A stretch of DNA of 64,000 nt from Elioraea tepida (GCF_019203965.1 NZ_CP076448.1:2247001-2311000), one strand, 5' to 3'. Positions 10,249 through 19,605 are shown, counted from the stretch's first letter. The notes: a model not told the origin generated them from the sequence alone. Program-made: numbers and translations.

Positions 10249-11055
10249 TTAAGTCCCGATGACGGCGCCGCCGTAAGCCTGCATCAGCGCGGCAAGCCGG
10301 GGGCCGAGGGAAGGTGCTGCGACACAGATCGGGTTTCCCGCCTCGAGCCAGGCGCCGCTGTCGAAGTCGCTGGTCCAGCACCCTGCCTCGCGGGCGATCG
10401 CAAGAGCCGCAGCGGCATCCCAAGGATTGATGTGCAGCTCGAGATAGGCGTCGAGGCGGCCGAGCGCGGTCTCGACCATGCCGAGCGCGCCGGAGCCGCC
10501 GCAGCGCAGGCCAGCGCCGAGCGCCATCACGCGGCCGACGAGCGCGACATAGGCCTCGACCGGACGGCGCAGCGACCAGCCGAGCTCGACCGTCGCCTTG
10601 GCCGGATCGGCGGTCGCCGCGGCGCGAACCGGGCGGCCGTCAAGGGTCGCGCCGAGGCCGCGTGCGCCGGTCACAAGCCCGGGCGGCGCATGCCGCGCCA
10701 CGGCGCCGAGCACCGCCATTCCCTCGAGCGCCATGCCGATCGAGACGCACCAGCGGTCACCGCCGCGGGCGAAGTTCGACGTGCCGTCGATCGGGTCGAG
10801 GATCCAGAGCGGCCCCGACGCGGTCGCCTCCCCGCCTTCCTCCTCGGCGAGCACGGGCTCGCCCGGGAAGGCCTCGGCCAGGCGGCCCCGGATGAAACGT
10901 TCCGTCTCCGTATCGGCCTGGGTCAGGACGTCCTGCGGTCCCTTAAGCGTCGCGGCGCCGAGGCCCTCGCCGCGAAGCCGGGCGGCGAGCGCCGCGGCTT
11001 CCCGCGCGATCCTGCCCGCGACCGCGCGGCGCCTCTCGAGCTCCTCGTTCGTCAC
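10249..11055 (-). CDS. Inositol monophosphatase family protein
   Basis: A 268-aa Mg-dependent phosphatase. Metal-site motifs are present in order: EEEGGE near residue 72, DPIDGTSNFARG at about 87-98, and the second motif INPWDAAAALAIAREAG near the C terminus. The family removes phosphate from inositol-1-phosphate or related sugars. The GTG start overlaps the preceding SDR stop by four bases (GTGA), which supports translational coupling. Its place behind an inositol-dehydrogenase-like gene and an SDR fits a role in inositol use, although histidinol phosphatase or nucleotide phosphatase activity also occurs in the family. Confidence 0.9.
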   Translation of the reverse strand: MTNEELERRRAVAGRIAREAAALAARLRGEGLGAATLKGPQDVLTQADTETERFIRGRLAEAFPGEPVLAEEEGGEATASGPLWILDPIDGTSNFARGGDRWCVSIGMALEGMAVLGAVARHAPPGLVTGARGLGATLDGRPVRAAATADPAKATVELGWSLRRPVEAYVALVGRVMALGAGLRCGGSGALGMVETALGRLDAYLELHINPWDAAAALAIAREAGCWTSDFDSGAWLEAGNPICVAAPSLGPRLAALMQAYGGAVIGT

Positions 11056-11852
11056 GTGTAGGCGCCCATCACGTTCTGGTCGAAGTCGATCAGCGCCCCC
11101 GTCATCATCTCCGACGCATCCGAGAGCAGGTAGATCGCAAGCCCCGCCACATCCCGCGGGCGCAGGAGCCGGCCGAAGGGTTGTGCCGCCTCTGCCTTCG
11201 CGAGCCAGTCGGGCGGGCGGCCGTCGCGTGCCTGGATCGCGTGTTCGCCCGGGGTGTCGGCCCAGCCCATGTTGATCCCGTTGACGCGGATACGCCAGGG
11301 CCGGAGTCCAAAGGCTGTGTTCTTCGTCAGGGTCGCGAGAGCGCCCTTGGAGGCGGCGTAGGCCATGAGGAAGGGCTGCCCGCCATGGCTCGACATGGTG
11401 ATGATGTTGACCACGGCGCCGCGACGCCCGAGCTCGCGAAGTCGTCTCGCCATCGCCTGGGTGAGCAGGAAAGGGGCGCGGGCGTTGACGGCGAACATCC
11501 TGTCCCACAGCGCGGCCGTGGTGTCGAAGATCGTTCCGCGGTCGGTGATCCCGGCGGCGTTCACGAGCCCGTCCACCACGCCGAGCGCAGCTTCCGCCCG
11601 CGGCACGATGGCGGCAGCGGCCTCGGCATCCGCGAGATCGGCGGCGATGAACTGCGCCCGGGCGCCGAGAGCGCGCAGCCGCTCGACCACCGCGTCGCCG
11701 CGCGTGGCATCCCGCCCTGTGATGCAGACCGCGGCCGCTCCCGCTTCGGCTGCGGCGAGCGCGCAGCCCTCGCCGATTCCGGAGGTGCCGCCCGTGACCA
11801 GAACCACTCTGCCGTCGAGGCGGAGCGGGGGAAGCATGGTCATTCCGGTCAC
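11052..11852 (-). CDS. Short-chain dehydrogenase/reductase
   Basis: A 266-aa classical SDR. The cofactor motif is TGGTSGIGEG near the N terminus, NAAGI follows at about residue 90, and the catalytic set is S (MSSHGGQPF) with Y-x-x-x-K (YAASKGA). An 'INMGWADTPGE' stretch matches the conserved PG region after the active site. I choose the GTG at 11852, which overlaps the iolG-like stop as GTGA like the next junction; ATG 11843 is an alternative. Located between an inositol-dehydrogenase-like gene and an inositol phosphatase, it may oxidise a polyol or its keto-derivative. The substrate is inferred only from context. Confidence 0.88.
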   Translation of the reverse strand: MTGMTMLPPLRLDGRVVLVTGGTSGIGEGCALAAAEAGAAAVCITGRDATRGDAVVERLRALGARAQFIAADLADAEAAAAIVPRAEAALGVVDGLVNAAGITDRGTIFDTTAALWDRMFAVNARAPFLLTQAMARRLRELGRRGAVVNIITMSSHGGQPFLMAYAASKGALATLTKNTAFGLRPWRIRVNGINMGWADTPGEHAIQARDGRPPDWLAKAEAAQPFGRLLRPRDVAGLAIYLLSDASEMMTGALIDFDQNVMGAYT

Positions 11853-12841
11853 GGCGCGACCTCGACCGGGCAACGCAGGCGCAACGACTGCACCGCCGCC
11901 TCGGCGAGAAGGAGCGCACGCCGCCCGTCCTCGGGGCCGACCGGCGGGGGCGACCCCGTCGCGACGGCGGAGAGGAAGGAATCGAGCTCGATCCGGTAGG
12001 CCTCGGCGTAGCGTTCGAGGAAGAAGGGCAGCGGCGCATCGGTGCTGACGCCGCGCCCGTCGGCGAGCTCGACGGTGGTCGGTGTTCGGTTGCCCGCGAT
12101 CAGACGCCCTTCGCTGCCGAACACCTCCACGCGCTGGTCGTAGCCGTAGCGTGCGCGCCGGCTGTTGTTGATGTGTGCTAGCCGGCCCGAGACCGTGCGC
12201 ATCAGCACCATCGCGCTGTCGATGTCTCCCGCCGCGCCGATCGCCGGGTCGACCAGCGTCGCGCCAACCGCGAACACTTCGACCGGTTCCCCGCCGAGGA
12301 GCCAGCGTGCCATGTCGAAGTCATGGATCATCATGTCGCGGAACAGCCCGCCCGAGACGCGGATGTAGTCGATGGGCGGCGGTGCCGGGTCGCGGCTCGT
12401 GATGATCACCTGCTCGACCGCGCCGATCGCGCCCTCGGTAACGCGCCGCCTCAGCGCGGCGAAGGAGGGGTCGAAGCGGCGGTTGAAGCCCACCATCATC
12501 GGCACGCCCGCGCGCGCGACCTCTTCAAGGCAAGCATCGACGCGCGCCAGCGAAAGGTCGATCGGCTTCTCGCAGAAGATCGCCTTGCCGGCGCGTGCCG
12601 CGGCGATCGCAAGCTCCGCGTGTGCGTCGGTCGAGGAGGCGATGATCACCGCGCCCACCTTGGGGTCGCCCAGCGCCGCCTCGGTGGTGGCGACGTGCGC
12701 GCCATGCTTCGCCGCGAGCGCCTCCGCCACGGGGCGGTTGATGTCCACCACGTAGCGCAGCCGCGCGGTTCCGCTCGCGGCGATGTTCGCGGCGTGGATG
12801 GCACCGATCCGTCCGGCGCCGAACTGGGCGATTTCGAGCAT
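11849..12841 (-). CDS. iolG: Gfo/Idh/MocA oxidoreductase, inositol 2-dehydrogenase-like
   Basis: A 330-aa NAD-dependent sugar dehydrogenase. The N-terminal Rossmann motif is FGAGRIGAIHAANI, followed by the family signature CEKPIDLSL near residue 95 and MVGFNRRFDPSF. The DMMIHDFDMARWL segment carries the conserved Asp/His of the active site. Such enzymes oxidise myo-inositol to 2-keto-myo-inositol (scyllo-inosose), the first step of the Iol pathway. The 89-bp divergent spacing to iolD strongly supports this. The upstream extension to 12931 would eat into iolD, so the ATG at 12841 is used. Confidence 0.85.
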   Translation of the reverse strand: MLEIAQFGAGRIGAIHAANIAASGTARLRYVVDINRPVAEALAAKHGAHVATTEAALGDPKVGAVIIASSTDAHAELAIAAARAGKAIFCEKPIDLSLARVDACLEEVARAGVPMMVGFNRRFDPSFAALRRRVTEGAIGAVEQVIITSRDPAPPPIDYIRVSGGLFRDMMIHDFDMARWLLGGEPVEVFAVGATLVDPAIGAAGDIDSAMVLMRTVSGRLAHINNSRRARYGYDQRVEVFGSEGRLIAGNRTPTTVELADGRGVSTDAPLPFFLERYAEAYRIELDSFLSAVATGSPPPVGPEDGRRALLLAEAAVQSLRLRCPVEVAP

Positions 12842-12930
12842 GCTGAGGTCCGAAGGGGTGGTGCTTGCGGGCGCGTGGATCACACCGTAACACAGGCGCA
12901 GCCCGGCGGGAGTCGCCGGTCGGAGGATCA
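12842..12930. promoter_or_regulatory. Divergent promoter region between iolG-like and iolD
   Basis: This 89-bp stretch separates two starts pointing away from each other, so it must hold the promoters for both halves of the inositol cluster. GGAGGATCA just before the iolD ATG is a strong ribosome-binding site. I find no clear operator palindrome and no regulator gene in the cluster, so an IolR-type repressor would have to be elsewhere. Confidence 0.5.
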
Positions 12931-14769
12931 ATGCCCAGTCTACGCCTCACTGCGGCCGAAGCGATGGTGCGTTTCCTCGCCGCACAGCGCACCGAGATCG
13001 GCGGGCGAAGGCTGCCCCTGTTCGGCGGCGTGTGGGCGATCTTCGGCCACGGCAACGTCACCGGCCTCGGAGCGGCGCTTTCGGCATATCGGCGCGCGCT
13101 GCCCACGTTCCGTGCCCATAACGAGCAGGCCATGGCGCATGCCGCGATCGCCTATGCGAAGACGTGGGCGCGGCGGCGGATGATGGCGTGCACAAGCTCG
13201 ATCGGGCCCGGTGCGACCAACATGGTGACGGCGGCGGCGGTGGCGCATGTGAACCGCCTGCCGGTTCTGTTCCTTCCCGGGGACGTGTTCGCCTCCCGCC
13301 GGCCCGACCCGGTGCTGCAGCAGGTCGAATCGTTCTCCGATGCGACCGTCTCGGCCAACGACTGTTTCCGGCCCGTCTCGCGACTGTTCGACCGGATCCT
13401 CCGGCCGGAGCAGCTCCTTGCAGCACTTCCGGCAGCGCTTCGCGTGCTGACCGACCCGGCCGAGTGCGGCCCCGTCACGCTCGCCTTCCCGCAGGACGTG
13501 CAGGCGGAGGCGTTCGACTGGCCGGCCGCGTTCTTTCGCCCCCGGCTCTGGCGCCCGCGCGTCCCCGAACCCGACGCGTCTGAGCTGCGCGCGGCGGCCG
13601 AGCGTCTTCGGCGGGCGAAGCGGCCGCTGATCATCGCCGGCGGCGGCGTCAAATATTCCGGAGCCGAGACGGCGCTCTCCGACTTCGCCTCCCGCCACGC
13701 CGTTCCGGTTTCGGAAACCCAGGCCGGGAAGGGAAGCCTCGCCTGGGATCATCCGGCCAATCTCGGCGGCATCGGCGTCACCGGGAGCGCGGCGGCGAAC
13801 GCGCTCGCGGCGCGCTCGGACCTCGTGCTCGCGATCGGCACGCGGCTTCAGGACTTCACCACCGGGTCGCGCGCCCTGTTCGCACGGGCCGCGGTCGTGG
13901 CTCTGAACGTCACGCCCTTCGATGCCGCGAAGCATGGTGCGAGCCCGCTCGTGGCCGATGCCGCGCGCGGCCTCGCTGCACTCTCATCGGCGCTCGGAAG
14001 CTGGAGGGCGCCTGAGGCCTGGTCGAAGCGGGCCGAGGCGTTGCGGGCGCGCTGGCAGCGGACGGTCGAGCGGATCACGGCCGCTCCGAAGCCCGGCGTG
14101 GGGCGCGTCCCCACCGACGCGCAGGTGCTCGGCGCGGTCAACCGGGCGATGCCGAAGGACGGGATTGTCGTCTGCGCCGCGGGCGGGCTTCCCGGAGAGC
14201 TGCACAAGCTCTGGCGCGCGACCGACAGCGCGAGCTACCACCTCGAATACGGCTTCTCCTGCATGGGTTACGAAATCGCGGGCGGGCTCGGGGCGAAGCT
14301 CGCCGCACCCGGTCGCGAGGTGGTCGTGCTGGTCGGCGATGGAAGCTACCTGATGCTCAACAGCGAGATCGCGACCTCGGTCGCGCTCGGTGCGAAGCTC
14401 ACTGTCATCGTGCTCGACAATCGCGGCTTCGGCTGTATCCATCGACTACAGCGCGCGACCGGCGGCGTGCCGTTCAACAACCTTCTTCCCGCTTCGGCGC
14501 CGCGGATTGACTTCGCCGCTCATGCCGCCGCACTCGGGGCCGAGGCCCGGCATGTGGCGGGCATCGCCGAGCTCGAATCGGCCCTGCCGGAGGCCTTCGC
14601 TGCGCGCCGCACCCAGGTTCTCGTGATCGAGACCGATCCTGAGGCAGGAACGGAGGAGGGCGGAGCCTGGTGGGACGTGCCGGTGACCGCGCTGCCCGCG
14701 ACGGCGGCGGAGCGGCGCGTGCGCCGTGCCTACGAAGCGGCGCAGCAGCGCCAGCGCGCGGGCGGCTGA
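12931..14769 (+). CDS. iolD: 3D-(3,5/4)-trihydroxycyclohexane-1,2-dione acylhydrolase
   Basis: A 612-aa thiamine-diphosphate enzyme that opens the cyclohexane ring in inositol breakdown to give 5-deoxy-glucuronate. The N terminus (LRLTAAEAMVRFLAAQ) and GGVWAIFGHGNVTGLGAAL are characteristic of IolD. HNEQAMAHAA holds the glutamate that activates ThDP, and the cofactor motif runs from VGDGSYLMLNSEI to VIVLDNRGFG. Length and domain order (PYR, central, PP) match the family. It is followed after 3 bp by iolE. Confidence 0.94.
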   Translation: MPSLRLTAAEAMVRFLAAQRTEIGGRRLPLFGGVWAIFGHGNVTGLGAALSAYRRALPTFRAHNEQAMAHAAIAYAKTWARRRMMACTSSIGPGATNMVTAAAVAHVNRLPVLFLPGDVFASRRPDPVLQQVESFSDATVSANDCFRPVSRLFDRILRPEQLLAALPAALRVLTDPAECGPVTLAFPQDVQAEAFDWPAAFFRPRLWRPRVPEPDASELRAAAERLRRAKRPLIIAGGGVKYSGAETALSDFASRHAVPVSETQAGKGSLAWDHPANLGGIGVTGSAAANALAARSDLVLAIGTRLQDFTTGSRALFARAAVVALNVTPFDAAKHGASPLVADAARGLAALSSALGSWRAPEAWSKRAEALRARWQRTVERITAAPKPGVGRVPTDAQVLGAVNRAMPKDGIVVCAAGGLPGELHKLWRATDSASYHLEYGFSCMGYEIAGGLGAKLAAPGREVVVLVGDGSYLMLNSEIATSVALGAKLTVIVLDNRGFGCIHRLQRATGGVPFNNLLPASAPRIDFAAHAAALGAEARHVAGIAELESALPEAFAARRTQVLVIETDPEAGTEEGGAWWDVPVTALPATAAERRVRRAYEAAQQRQRAGG

Positions 14770-14772
14770 GCG

Positions 14773-15660
14773 ATGACGCTGCGGCTCGGCATCAACCCTC
14801 TGACCTGGACGAACGACGACATGCCCGAGCTCGGCGCCGAGACGCCGCTCGAGACCTGGCTCGCGGAGGCGAGGGAGGCCGGCTTCGAGGGAATCGAGCT
14901 CGGCAACAAGTTCCCCCGCACGGCCGCGGAGCTCAGCCCGATCCTCGCGCGGCACGGGCTTGCTCTCGTCTCCGGCTGGTATGGCGCCCGGCTCCTCGAG
15001 CGCGACGTCGAGGCCGAGCTCAACGCTGCCGAGCCGCACATCGCCCTGCTTTCGGCGATGGGCTGCGGCGTGATGGTCCATGCTGAGGTCTCGCGCGCGA
15101 TCCACGGGCAACGCGGCACGCCGCTCTCGCGCCGCCCCGTCCTCTGGGAGGCCGACTGGGCGGTGCTGATCCCCCGCCTTGCGGCGTTCGCGCGGCGGCT
15201 GAAGGCGAGGGGGCTCCACCTCGCCTATCATCACCACATGGGCACGGTGATCGAGACGGAGGCAGAGATCGACCGGCTGATGGCGGAGACACCGCCTGAG
15301 GTCGGGCTTCTGCTCGACACCGGGCATCTGTCCTTCGCGGGCGGCGACCCGGCCCGGGTTGCGCAGCGCCATGCGGGGCGGATCGTCCATGTCCACTGCA
15401 AGGACATCCGCGCCGCGGTGCTCGAGCGGTCGCGGCAGCGCGACCTTCCCTTCCTCGCCGCCGTGCTCGAGGGCGTGTTCACCGTCCCAGGCGACGGCTG
15501 CGTCGATTTCTCCGCCGTTCTCCGGCCGCTCGCAGCGCGTGGCTATGTGGGATGGCTCGTCGTCGAGGCGGAACAGGACCCGGCCAACGCCCATCCGCTC
15601 ACCTACGCGCGCATGGGCCACGACGCGCTGTCCCGCTTCGCCCGCGCGGCCTTCGGGTGA
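14773..15660 (+). CDS. iolE: Myo-inosose-2 dehydratase
   Basis: A 295-aa TIM-barrel (AP endonuclease 2-like) enzyme that dehydrates 2-keto-myo-inositol. The N-terminal LGINPLTWTNDDMPELG and FEGIELGNKFPR are diagnostic of IolE. Metal-binding positions appear in HLAYHHHMGTVIET, LLLDTGHLSFAGGDP, HVHCKDIRAAVL and VVEAEQDP. It starts 3 bp after iolD ends. iolB, iolC and iolA are not in the window, so the pathway must be completed elsewhere. Confidence 0.95.
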   Translation: MTLRLGINPLTWTNDDMPELGAETPLETWLAEAREAGFEGIELGNKFPRTAAELSPILARHGLALVSGWYGARLLERDVEAELNAAEPHIALLSAMGCGVMVHAEVSRAIHGQRGTPLSRRPVLWEADWAVLIPRLAAFARRLKARGLHLAYHHHMGTVIETEAEIDRLMAETPPEVGLLLDTGHLSFAGGDPARVAQRHAGRIVHVHCKDIRAAVLERSRQRDLPFLAAVLEGVFTVPGDGCVDFSAVLRPLAARGYVGWLVVEAEQDPANAHPLTYARMGHDALSRFARAAFG

Positions 15661-15761
15661 GCGCCGGGCGTTCCGGCAGGGGTGTCGTCGCCTCGGGGCT
15701 TTATCGTCGTCGCGGGCGGGGCTAAGACCACGCTCAAGGAAACCGAGGGGAGAAGCTTCCG

Positions 15762-16982
15762 ATGTCCACCCGTTCGCCCGGCCTCGGCCGGAGGTCCATC
15801 CTCGCTGCCGGCGCTGCCGCCGCAACGCTGCCGCTCGCCGCGCCGAGGCTGCGCGCGCAACCCGCGCCAATCCGCATCGGCGTGCTGCATCCCGTCACCG
15901 GCGCCCTGTCCTATTCCGGCCAGCAGGGGCGTCTCGGCGCGGAGATGGCGATCGCCGACGTCAACGCCGCGGGCGGCATCAAGTCGATGGGCGGGGCGCG
16001 GCTCGAGGCCGTGCTCGGCGATGCGCGCTCGAGCCCAGAGGGCGGTGTTGCCGAGGTCGAGCGCATGGCCTCGGCCAACGTGGCGGCAATCGTCGGCGGC
16101 TTCGCCTCCGGCATCGTGCTCGCGGCAACCCAGGCTGCGGCGCGCTATGACATTCCCTACCTCGTCGACGTCGGCGTGGCCGACAACATCGTGACGCGCG
16201 GCCTCAAGAACACCTTCCGTTTCGGCCCAGGATTCGGCGTCATCAGCCGTGTGGCGATGGAGAACCTCGTCGCGATGAACGACGCTGCCGGCAAGCCGGC
16301 GCGCACCGTGATGATCATCCACGAGGACAGCCTGTTCGGCTCGGGGCTCGCGGGCCTGCTCAACCGCGAACTTCCCGCGCGCGGCTTCGAGGTGCTCGAG
16401 ACCATCCCGCACCCCACACCGACGCGCGACTTCGCCAACGTCGCGCTCCGGATCCGAGGCCGCAACCCCGATCTCGTGATCCCCGCGAACTACTACAACG
16501 AATACGTCCTACTCGCGCGCACCATGCAGCAGCAGCGCATCCGGCCGAAGGCGATCTTCTCGGTCCTCGGCGGCGCGGCCTCGAACTACCGTTTCGTGCG
16601 CGAGTTCCCCGATGCGGCCCGCTACATCATGGACTGCAACCATTGGGTCGATGGCCGCAACCCCAAGGCGCAGGCGCTTCGCCGCCGCGTCGATGCGCAG
16701 AACCAGTTCTTCACCTACGAGCTGTTCCTCAACTACACCAACATCATGCTGTTGGCGGATGCGCTCGAGCGCGCCGCTTCGGCCGACAAGGCGCGGCTGA
16801 CGGAGGCGCTCGCGAGCTCGACCTTCGCCGACCACTTCATGCCCTACGGGCCGACGAAGTTCGAGAACGGCCAGAACACGGGGGCGGTTCCGGTGGTCAC
16901 CCAGGTGCTCGACAACGACATCAAGGTGATCTTCCCTGCCGCCTTCGCCGAGGCGCGACCGGTGTTTCCGGTTCCCGCCTGA
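15762..16982 (+). CDS. Branched-chain amino acid-type ABC binding protein (LivJ/K-like)
   Basis: A 406-aa periplasmic binding protein. The N terminus has a twin-arginine-like signal (GRRSILAAGAAAATLPLAAP). The mature start IRIGVLHPVTGALSYSGQQ and MAIADVNAAGGI are classic for the Peripla_BP_6 (Leu/Ile/Val or amide) family. GGGGAG lies 8-9 nt before the ATG. A perfect GC hairpin follows the stop, before livH. The paired catabolic genes downstream suggest a nitrogenous or hydantoin-like ligand rather than leucine. Confidence 0.9.
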   Translation: MSTRSPGLGRRSILAAGAAAATLPLAAPRLRAQPAPIRIGVLHPVTGALSYSGQQGRLGAEMAIADVNAAGGIKSMGGARLEAVLGDARSSPEGGVAEVERMASANVAAIVGGFASGIVLAATQAAARYDIPYLVDVGVADNIVTRGLKNTFRFGPGFGVISRVAMENLVAMNDAAGKPARTVMIIHEDSLFGSGLAGLLNRELPARGFEVLETIPHPTPTRDFANVALRIRGRNPDLVIPANYYNEYVLLARTMQQQRIRPKAIFSVLGGAASNYRFVREFPDAARYIMDCNHWVDGRNPKAQALRRRVDAQNQFFTYELFLNYTNIMLLADALERAASADKARLTEALASSTFADHFMPYGPTKFENGQNTGAVPVVTQVLDNDIKVIFPAAFAEARPVFPVPA

Positions 16983-16992
16983 TCCTCGCTGA

Positions 16993-17017
16993 GGGGCCGG
17001 GCGGCTCTCCCGGCCCC
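16993..17017 (+). promoter_or_regulatory. Perfect 9-bp intercistronic hairpin after the Liv binding-protein gene
   Basis: GGGGCCGGG, a 7-base loop, then CCCGGCCCC form a perfect stem 10 bp after the binding-protein stop and 11 bp before the permease start. There is no U-tract, so full termination is unlikely. Such hairpins can block 3'-exonucleases and leave more mRNA for the binding protein than for the permease; this use is inferred. Confidence 0.6.
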
Positions 17018-17028
17018 GACCGCAGGCG

Positions 17029-17904
17029 ATGCAGCTCGGCTCAGACATCCTGCTCCAGGCCGTGGCGAACGGCCTGCTCACCGGCGCGATCTATGCCCAG
17101 GTCGCGCTCGGGCTGACGCTCATCTACGGCGTTCTCCACATCATCAACTTCGCCCATGGCGCGCTGCTCACGGCGGCCCTGTTCGCGGCCCTCTTCGCCG
17201 ATCGCGCGCTCGGGATCGACCCCTGGATCTCGGTGTTCGCCCTCGCGCCTGGCTTCTTCGCGCTTGGCTATCTCCTCCAACGCTTGGTGATCTGGCCGGC
17301 CAGCCGCGGCGAGGACCGGGCGATCCTGCTCGTCACGCTCGGCCTCGCCGTGATCATCGAGAACGGGCTTCTGTTCCAGTTCCGAAGCGACACGCGCACG
17401 ATCGACCATCCCTTCGGCTTCGACGTGGTCGAGCTCGGCACGATGCTGCTTGCGACCACACGCGTGGTTGCCTTCGTCGCAGCGCTTGCCGTGGCGGCGG
17501 CGCTCGGCCTGTTCCTCGCGTTCACCGATACCGGCCGCGCCATCCGCGCGGTGGCAAAGGAGCGTCTCGGCGCCGAGCTCTCCGGCGTCGACGTGCCGCA
17601 CATCTACGCCGTCACCTTCGGCCTCGGCACGGCCTGCGTCGCCGTCGCCGCCTGCCTGCTCCTGCCCTCGTTCTACGTCAACCCGCAGGTTGGCAACGCG
17701 TTCGTGCTCGTCGCCTTCACCATCGTCGTGCTCGGGGGCATGGGCAGCGTTCCCGGCGTGCTCACAGGCGGTCTCTTCATCGGCGTGGTCGAGAGCCTCT
17801 CCGGGCTGATGTACGGCGAGACGCTCGGCCAGCTCGGCATCTTCCTGATCTTCATTCTCGTCCTGCTGGTCCGCCCGCAGGGCCTGTTCGGGGCCAAGGC
17901 ATGA
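17029..17904 (+). CDS. livH: Branched-chain amino acid-type ABC permease
   Basis: A 291-aa membrane protein of the LivH family. The N-terminal QAVANGLLTGAIYAQVALGLTLIYGVLHIINFAHGAL is highly conserved in LivH. About eight hydrophobic segments follow, with the EAA-like loop RAIRAVAKERLGAELSGVDV facing the cytoplasm. It overlaps livM by 4 nt (ATGA), so the two permease halves are coupled in translation. Confidence 0.93.
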   Translation: MQLGSDILLQAVANGLLTGAIYAQVALGLTLIYGVLHIINFAHGALLTAALFAALFADRALGIDPWISVFALAPGFFALGYLLQRLVIWPASRGEDRAILLVTLGLAVIIENGLLFQFRSDTRTIDHPFGFDVVELGTMLLATTRVVAFVAALAVAAALGLFLAFTDTGRAIRAVAKERLGAELSGVDVPHIYAVTFGLGTACVAVAACLLLPSFYVNPQVGNAFVLVAFTIVVLGGMGSVPGVLTGGLFIGVVESLSGLMYGETLGQLGIFLIFILVLLVRPQGLFGAKA

Positions 17905-18860
17905 GGGCGCGCCTCGCCCCGGTGCTCATCGTGCTTGCCGCTCTCGCGCTCGTGCCGCTGTTCGTCGCGAGCAACGTCGCGCTGAACTTCCTCAAGGTGG
18001 CGCTGATGCTCGCGCTTGCGGGAACGGGGTGGAACCTACTCGGAGGCTATGGCGGGCAGTTCAGCTTCGGCCACGCGGTGTTCTTCGGCACAGGGGCCTA
18101 TGCGGCGGCGGTGCTTCAGGTGCGCTTCGGCTTCAACGCCTGGGCCGCGTTCGGCTCGGGCATCGCGCTCGGCGGGGTGCTCGGTCTCGCGATCGGCTGG
18201 CTCACCTTCCGCGCCGGGTTGCGCGGTTCCTATTTCGCGCTCGTGACCCTCGCCTTCGCCGAGGTGGCGCGGATCATCGCCTCCGTCTGGCCGCTCACGG
18301 GGGCCGGGGCAGGAATCCTCATCCCGCTCAAGATCGGGATCGCGACTTTGCAGTTCGGCACGCGCGCCGAAGGATACTGGTTCGTGCTCGCGCTGCTCGG
18401 GGCAGCGATGCTGCTCGTGCGCGCGATCGAGGGGCGACGCTTCGGCGCCCAGCTCGTCGCGGTGCGCGAGAACGAGGATGCGGCGAAGGCGCTTGGTGTG
18501 GACACCTTCGCCGTCAAGCTTCGGGCGATCACGCTCTCGGGCGCGATCACGGCCGCTGCGGGCGCGTTCTACGCGCAGACCTTCCTCTACCTCGACGCGG
18601 GCATCGCCTATGGCCCGTGGATCAGCGTCGAGGCCTTGCTCACCGCCATCGTCGGCGGCATTGGCACGGTCTGGGGCCCGCTGATCGGCGCGCTCGTGCT
18701 GCAGTCGCTCTCCGAGCTCGGCAAGCATCTCGGCGGCGACGCGCCTGGCCTCGGGCTCGTGCTGTTCGGCGCGGTGCTGATCCTCGTCGTGCGCTTCGCG
18801 CCGCAGGGGATCGTGGGGCTTCTCCGCCCTCTTGGCCGGCGGAGGCGCGCGCGTGCCTGA
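17901..18860 (+). CDS. livM: Branched-chain amino acid-type ABC permease
   Basis: A 319-aa LivM-family membrane protein. Signature stretches are WNLLGGYGGQFSFGHAVFFGTGAYAAA and the cytoplasmic loop GAQLVAVRENEDAAKALGVDTF. The C-terminal VEALLTAIVGGIGTVWGPLIGALVL is also typical. Around nine hydrophobic segments are evident. The ATG overlaps the livH stop by 4 nt; the next gene (livG) starts inside its last codons. Confidence 0.93.
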   Translation: MRARLAPVLIVLAALALVPLFVASNVALNFLKVALMLALAGTGWNLLGGYGGQFSFGHAVFFGTGAYAAAVLQVRFGFNAWAAFGSGIALGGVLGLAIGWLTFRAGLRGSYFALVTLAFAEVARIIASVWPLTGAGAGILIPLKIGIATLQFGTRAEGYWFVLALLGAAMLLVRAIEGRRFGAQLVAVRENEDAAKALGVDTFAVKLRAITLSGAITAAAGAFYAQTFLYLDAGIAYGPWISVEALLTAIVGGIGTVWGPLIGALVLQSLSELGKHLGGDAPGLGLVLFGAVLILVVRFAPQGIVGLLRPLGRRRRARA

Positions 18861-19605
18861 CCTCATCGCCTCGGCCGAGTACGTCACCGTCCGTTTCGGC
18901 GGTCTTGTCGCCGTCAACGACGCGTCCGTGCCGGTGCCGGAAGGAAAGATCGTCGGGCTGATCGGGCCGAACGGTGCGGGCAAGACGACGCTGTTCGCCA
19001 CCATCGCCGGGTTCCAGAGACCGAACGCCGGGCGCATCGTGTTCGCAGGGCGCGACATCACGCGTCTTCCCCCGCATCGCCGCGCGCGCTTGGGGATCGC
19101 GCGCACGTTCCAGATCGTACAGCCCTTCGCCGGGCTCACGGTGCGCGAGAACATCGCCGTCGGCGCGCATCTGCGCCATGTCGCCCGCGCGGAGGCGCTC
19201 GCCGCCGCAGAGGCGGTGGCGCAACGGGTGGGGCTTGAGCCGCTGCTCGATCTTCCCGCTGCCGCGCTCACGGTCGCCGGCCGCAAGCGGCTCGAGCTCG
19301 CCCGCGCTCTTGCGACCGAACCGCGCCTCCTCCTCCTCGACGAGGTGCTCGCTGGCCTCAACCCGTCCGAGGTCCGCGACATGATCCCGGTGATCCGCGC
19401 GATCCGCGACGACGGCGTCACCGTGCTGATGATCGAGCATGTGATGCAGGCGGTGATGGCGCTCGCCGAGGAGGTGCACGTTCTTGCCGAGGGGCGGATC
19501 ATCGCCCGCGGCGCGCCGGAGGCGGTCGCGCGCGATCCTGCCGTGATCGAGGCCTATCTCGGCCACGGGGCAGCCGCGCGTCTTGCGGGGGCGGCGGATG
19601 CTTGA
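18853..19605 (+). CDS. livG: Branched-chain amino acid-type ABC ATPase
   Basis: A 250-aa ATPase with Walker A GPNGAGKTT and Walker B LLLLDEVLAGLNPSE. The DEV in place of DEP and the signature region LTVAGRKRLELARAL, instead of LSGGQ, are seen in a subset of LivG proteins. I prefer the GTG at 18853, which has GGAGG 7 nt upstream and overlaps the livM stop by 8 nt; an ATG at 18832 is possible. Partner of LivF in the membrane complex. Confidence 0.9.
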   Translation: MPDLIASAEYVTVRFGGLVAVNDASVPVPEGKIVGLIGPNGAGKTTLFATIAGFQRPNAGRIVFAGRDITRLPPHRRARLGIARTFQIVQPFAGLTVRENIAVGAHLRHVARAEALAAAEAVAQRVGLEPLLDLPAAALTVAGRKRLELARALATEPRLLLLDEVLAGLNPSEVRDMIPVIRAIRDDGVTVLMIEHVMQAVMALAEEVHVLAEGRIIARGAPEAVARDPAVIEAYLGHGAAARLAGAADA

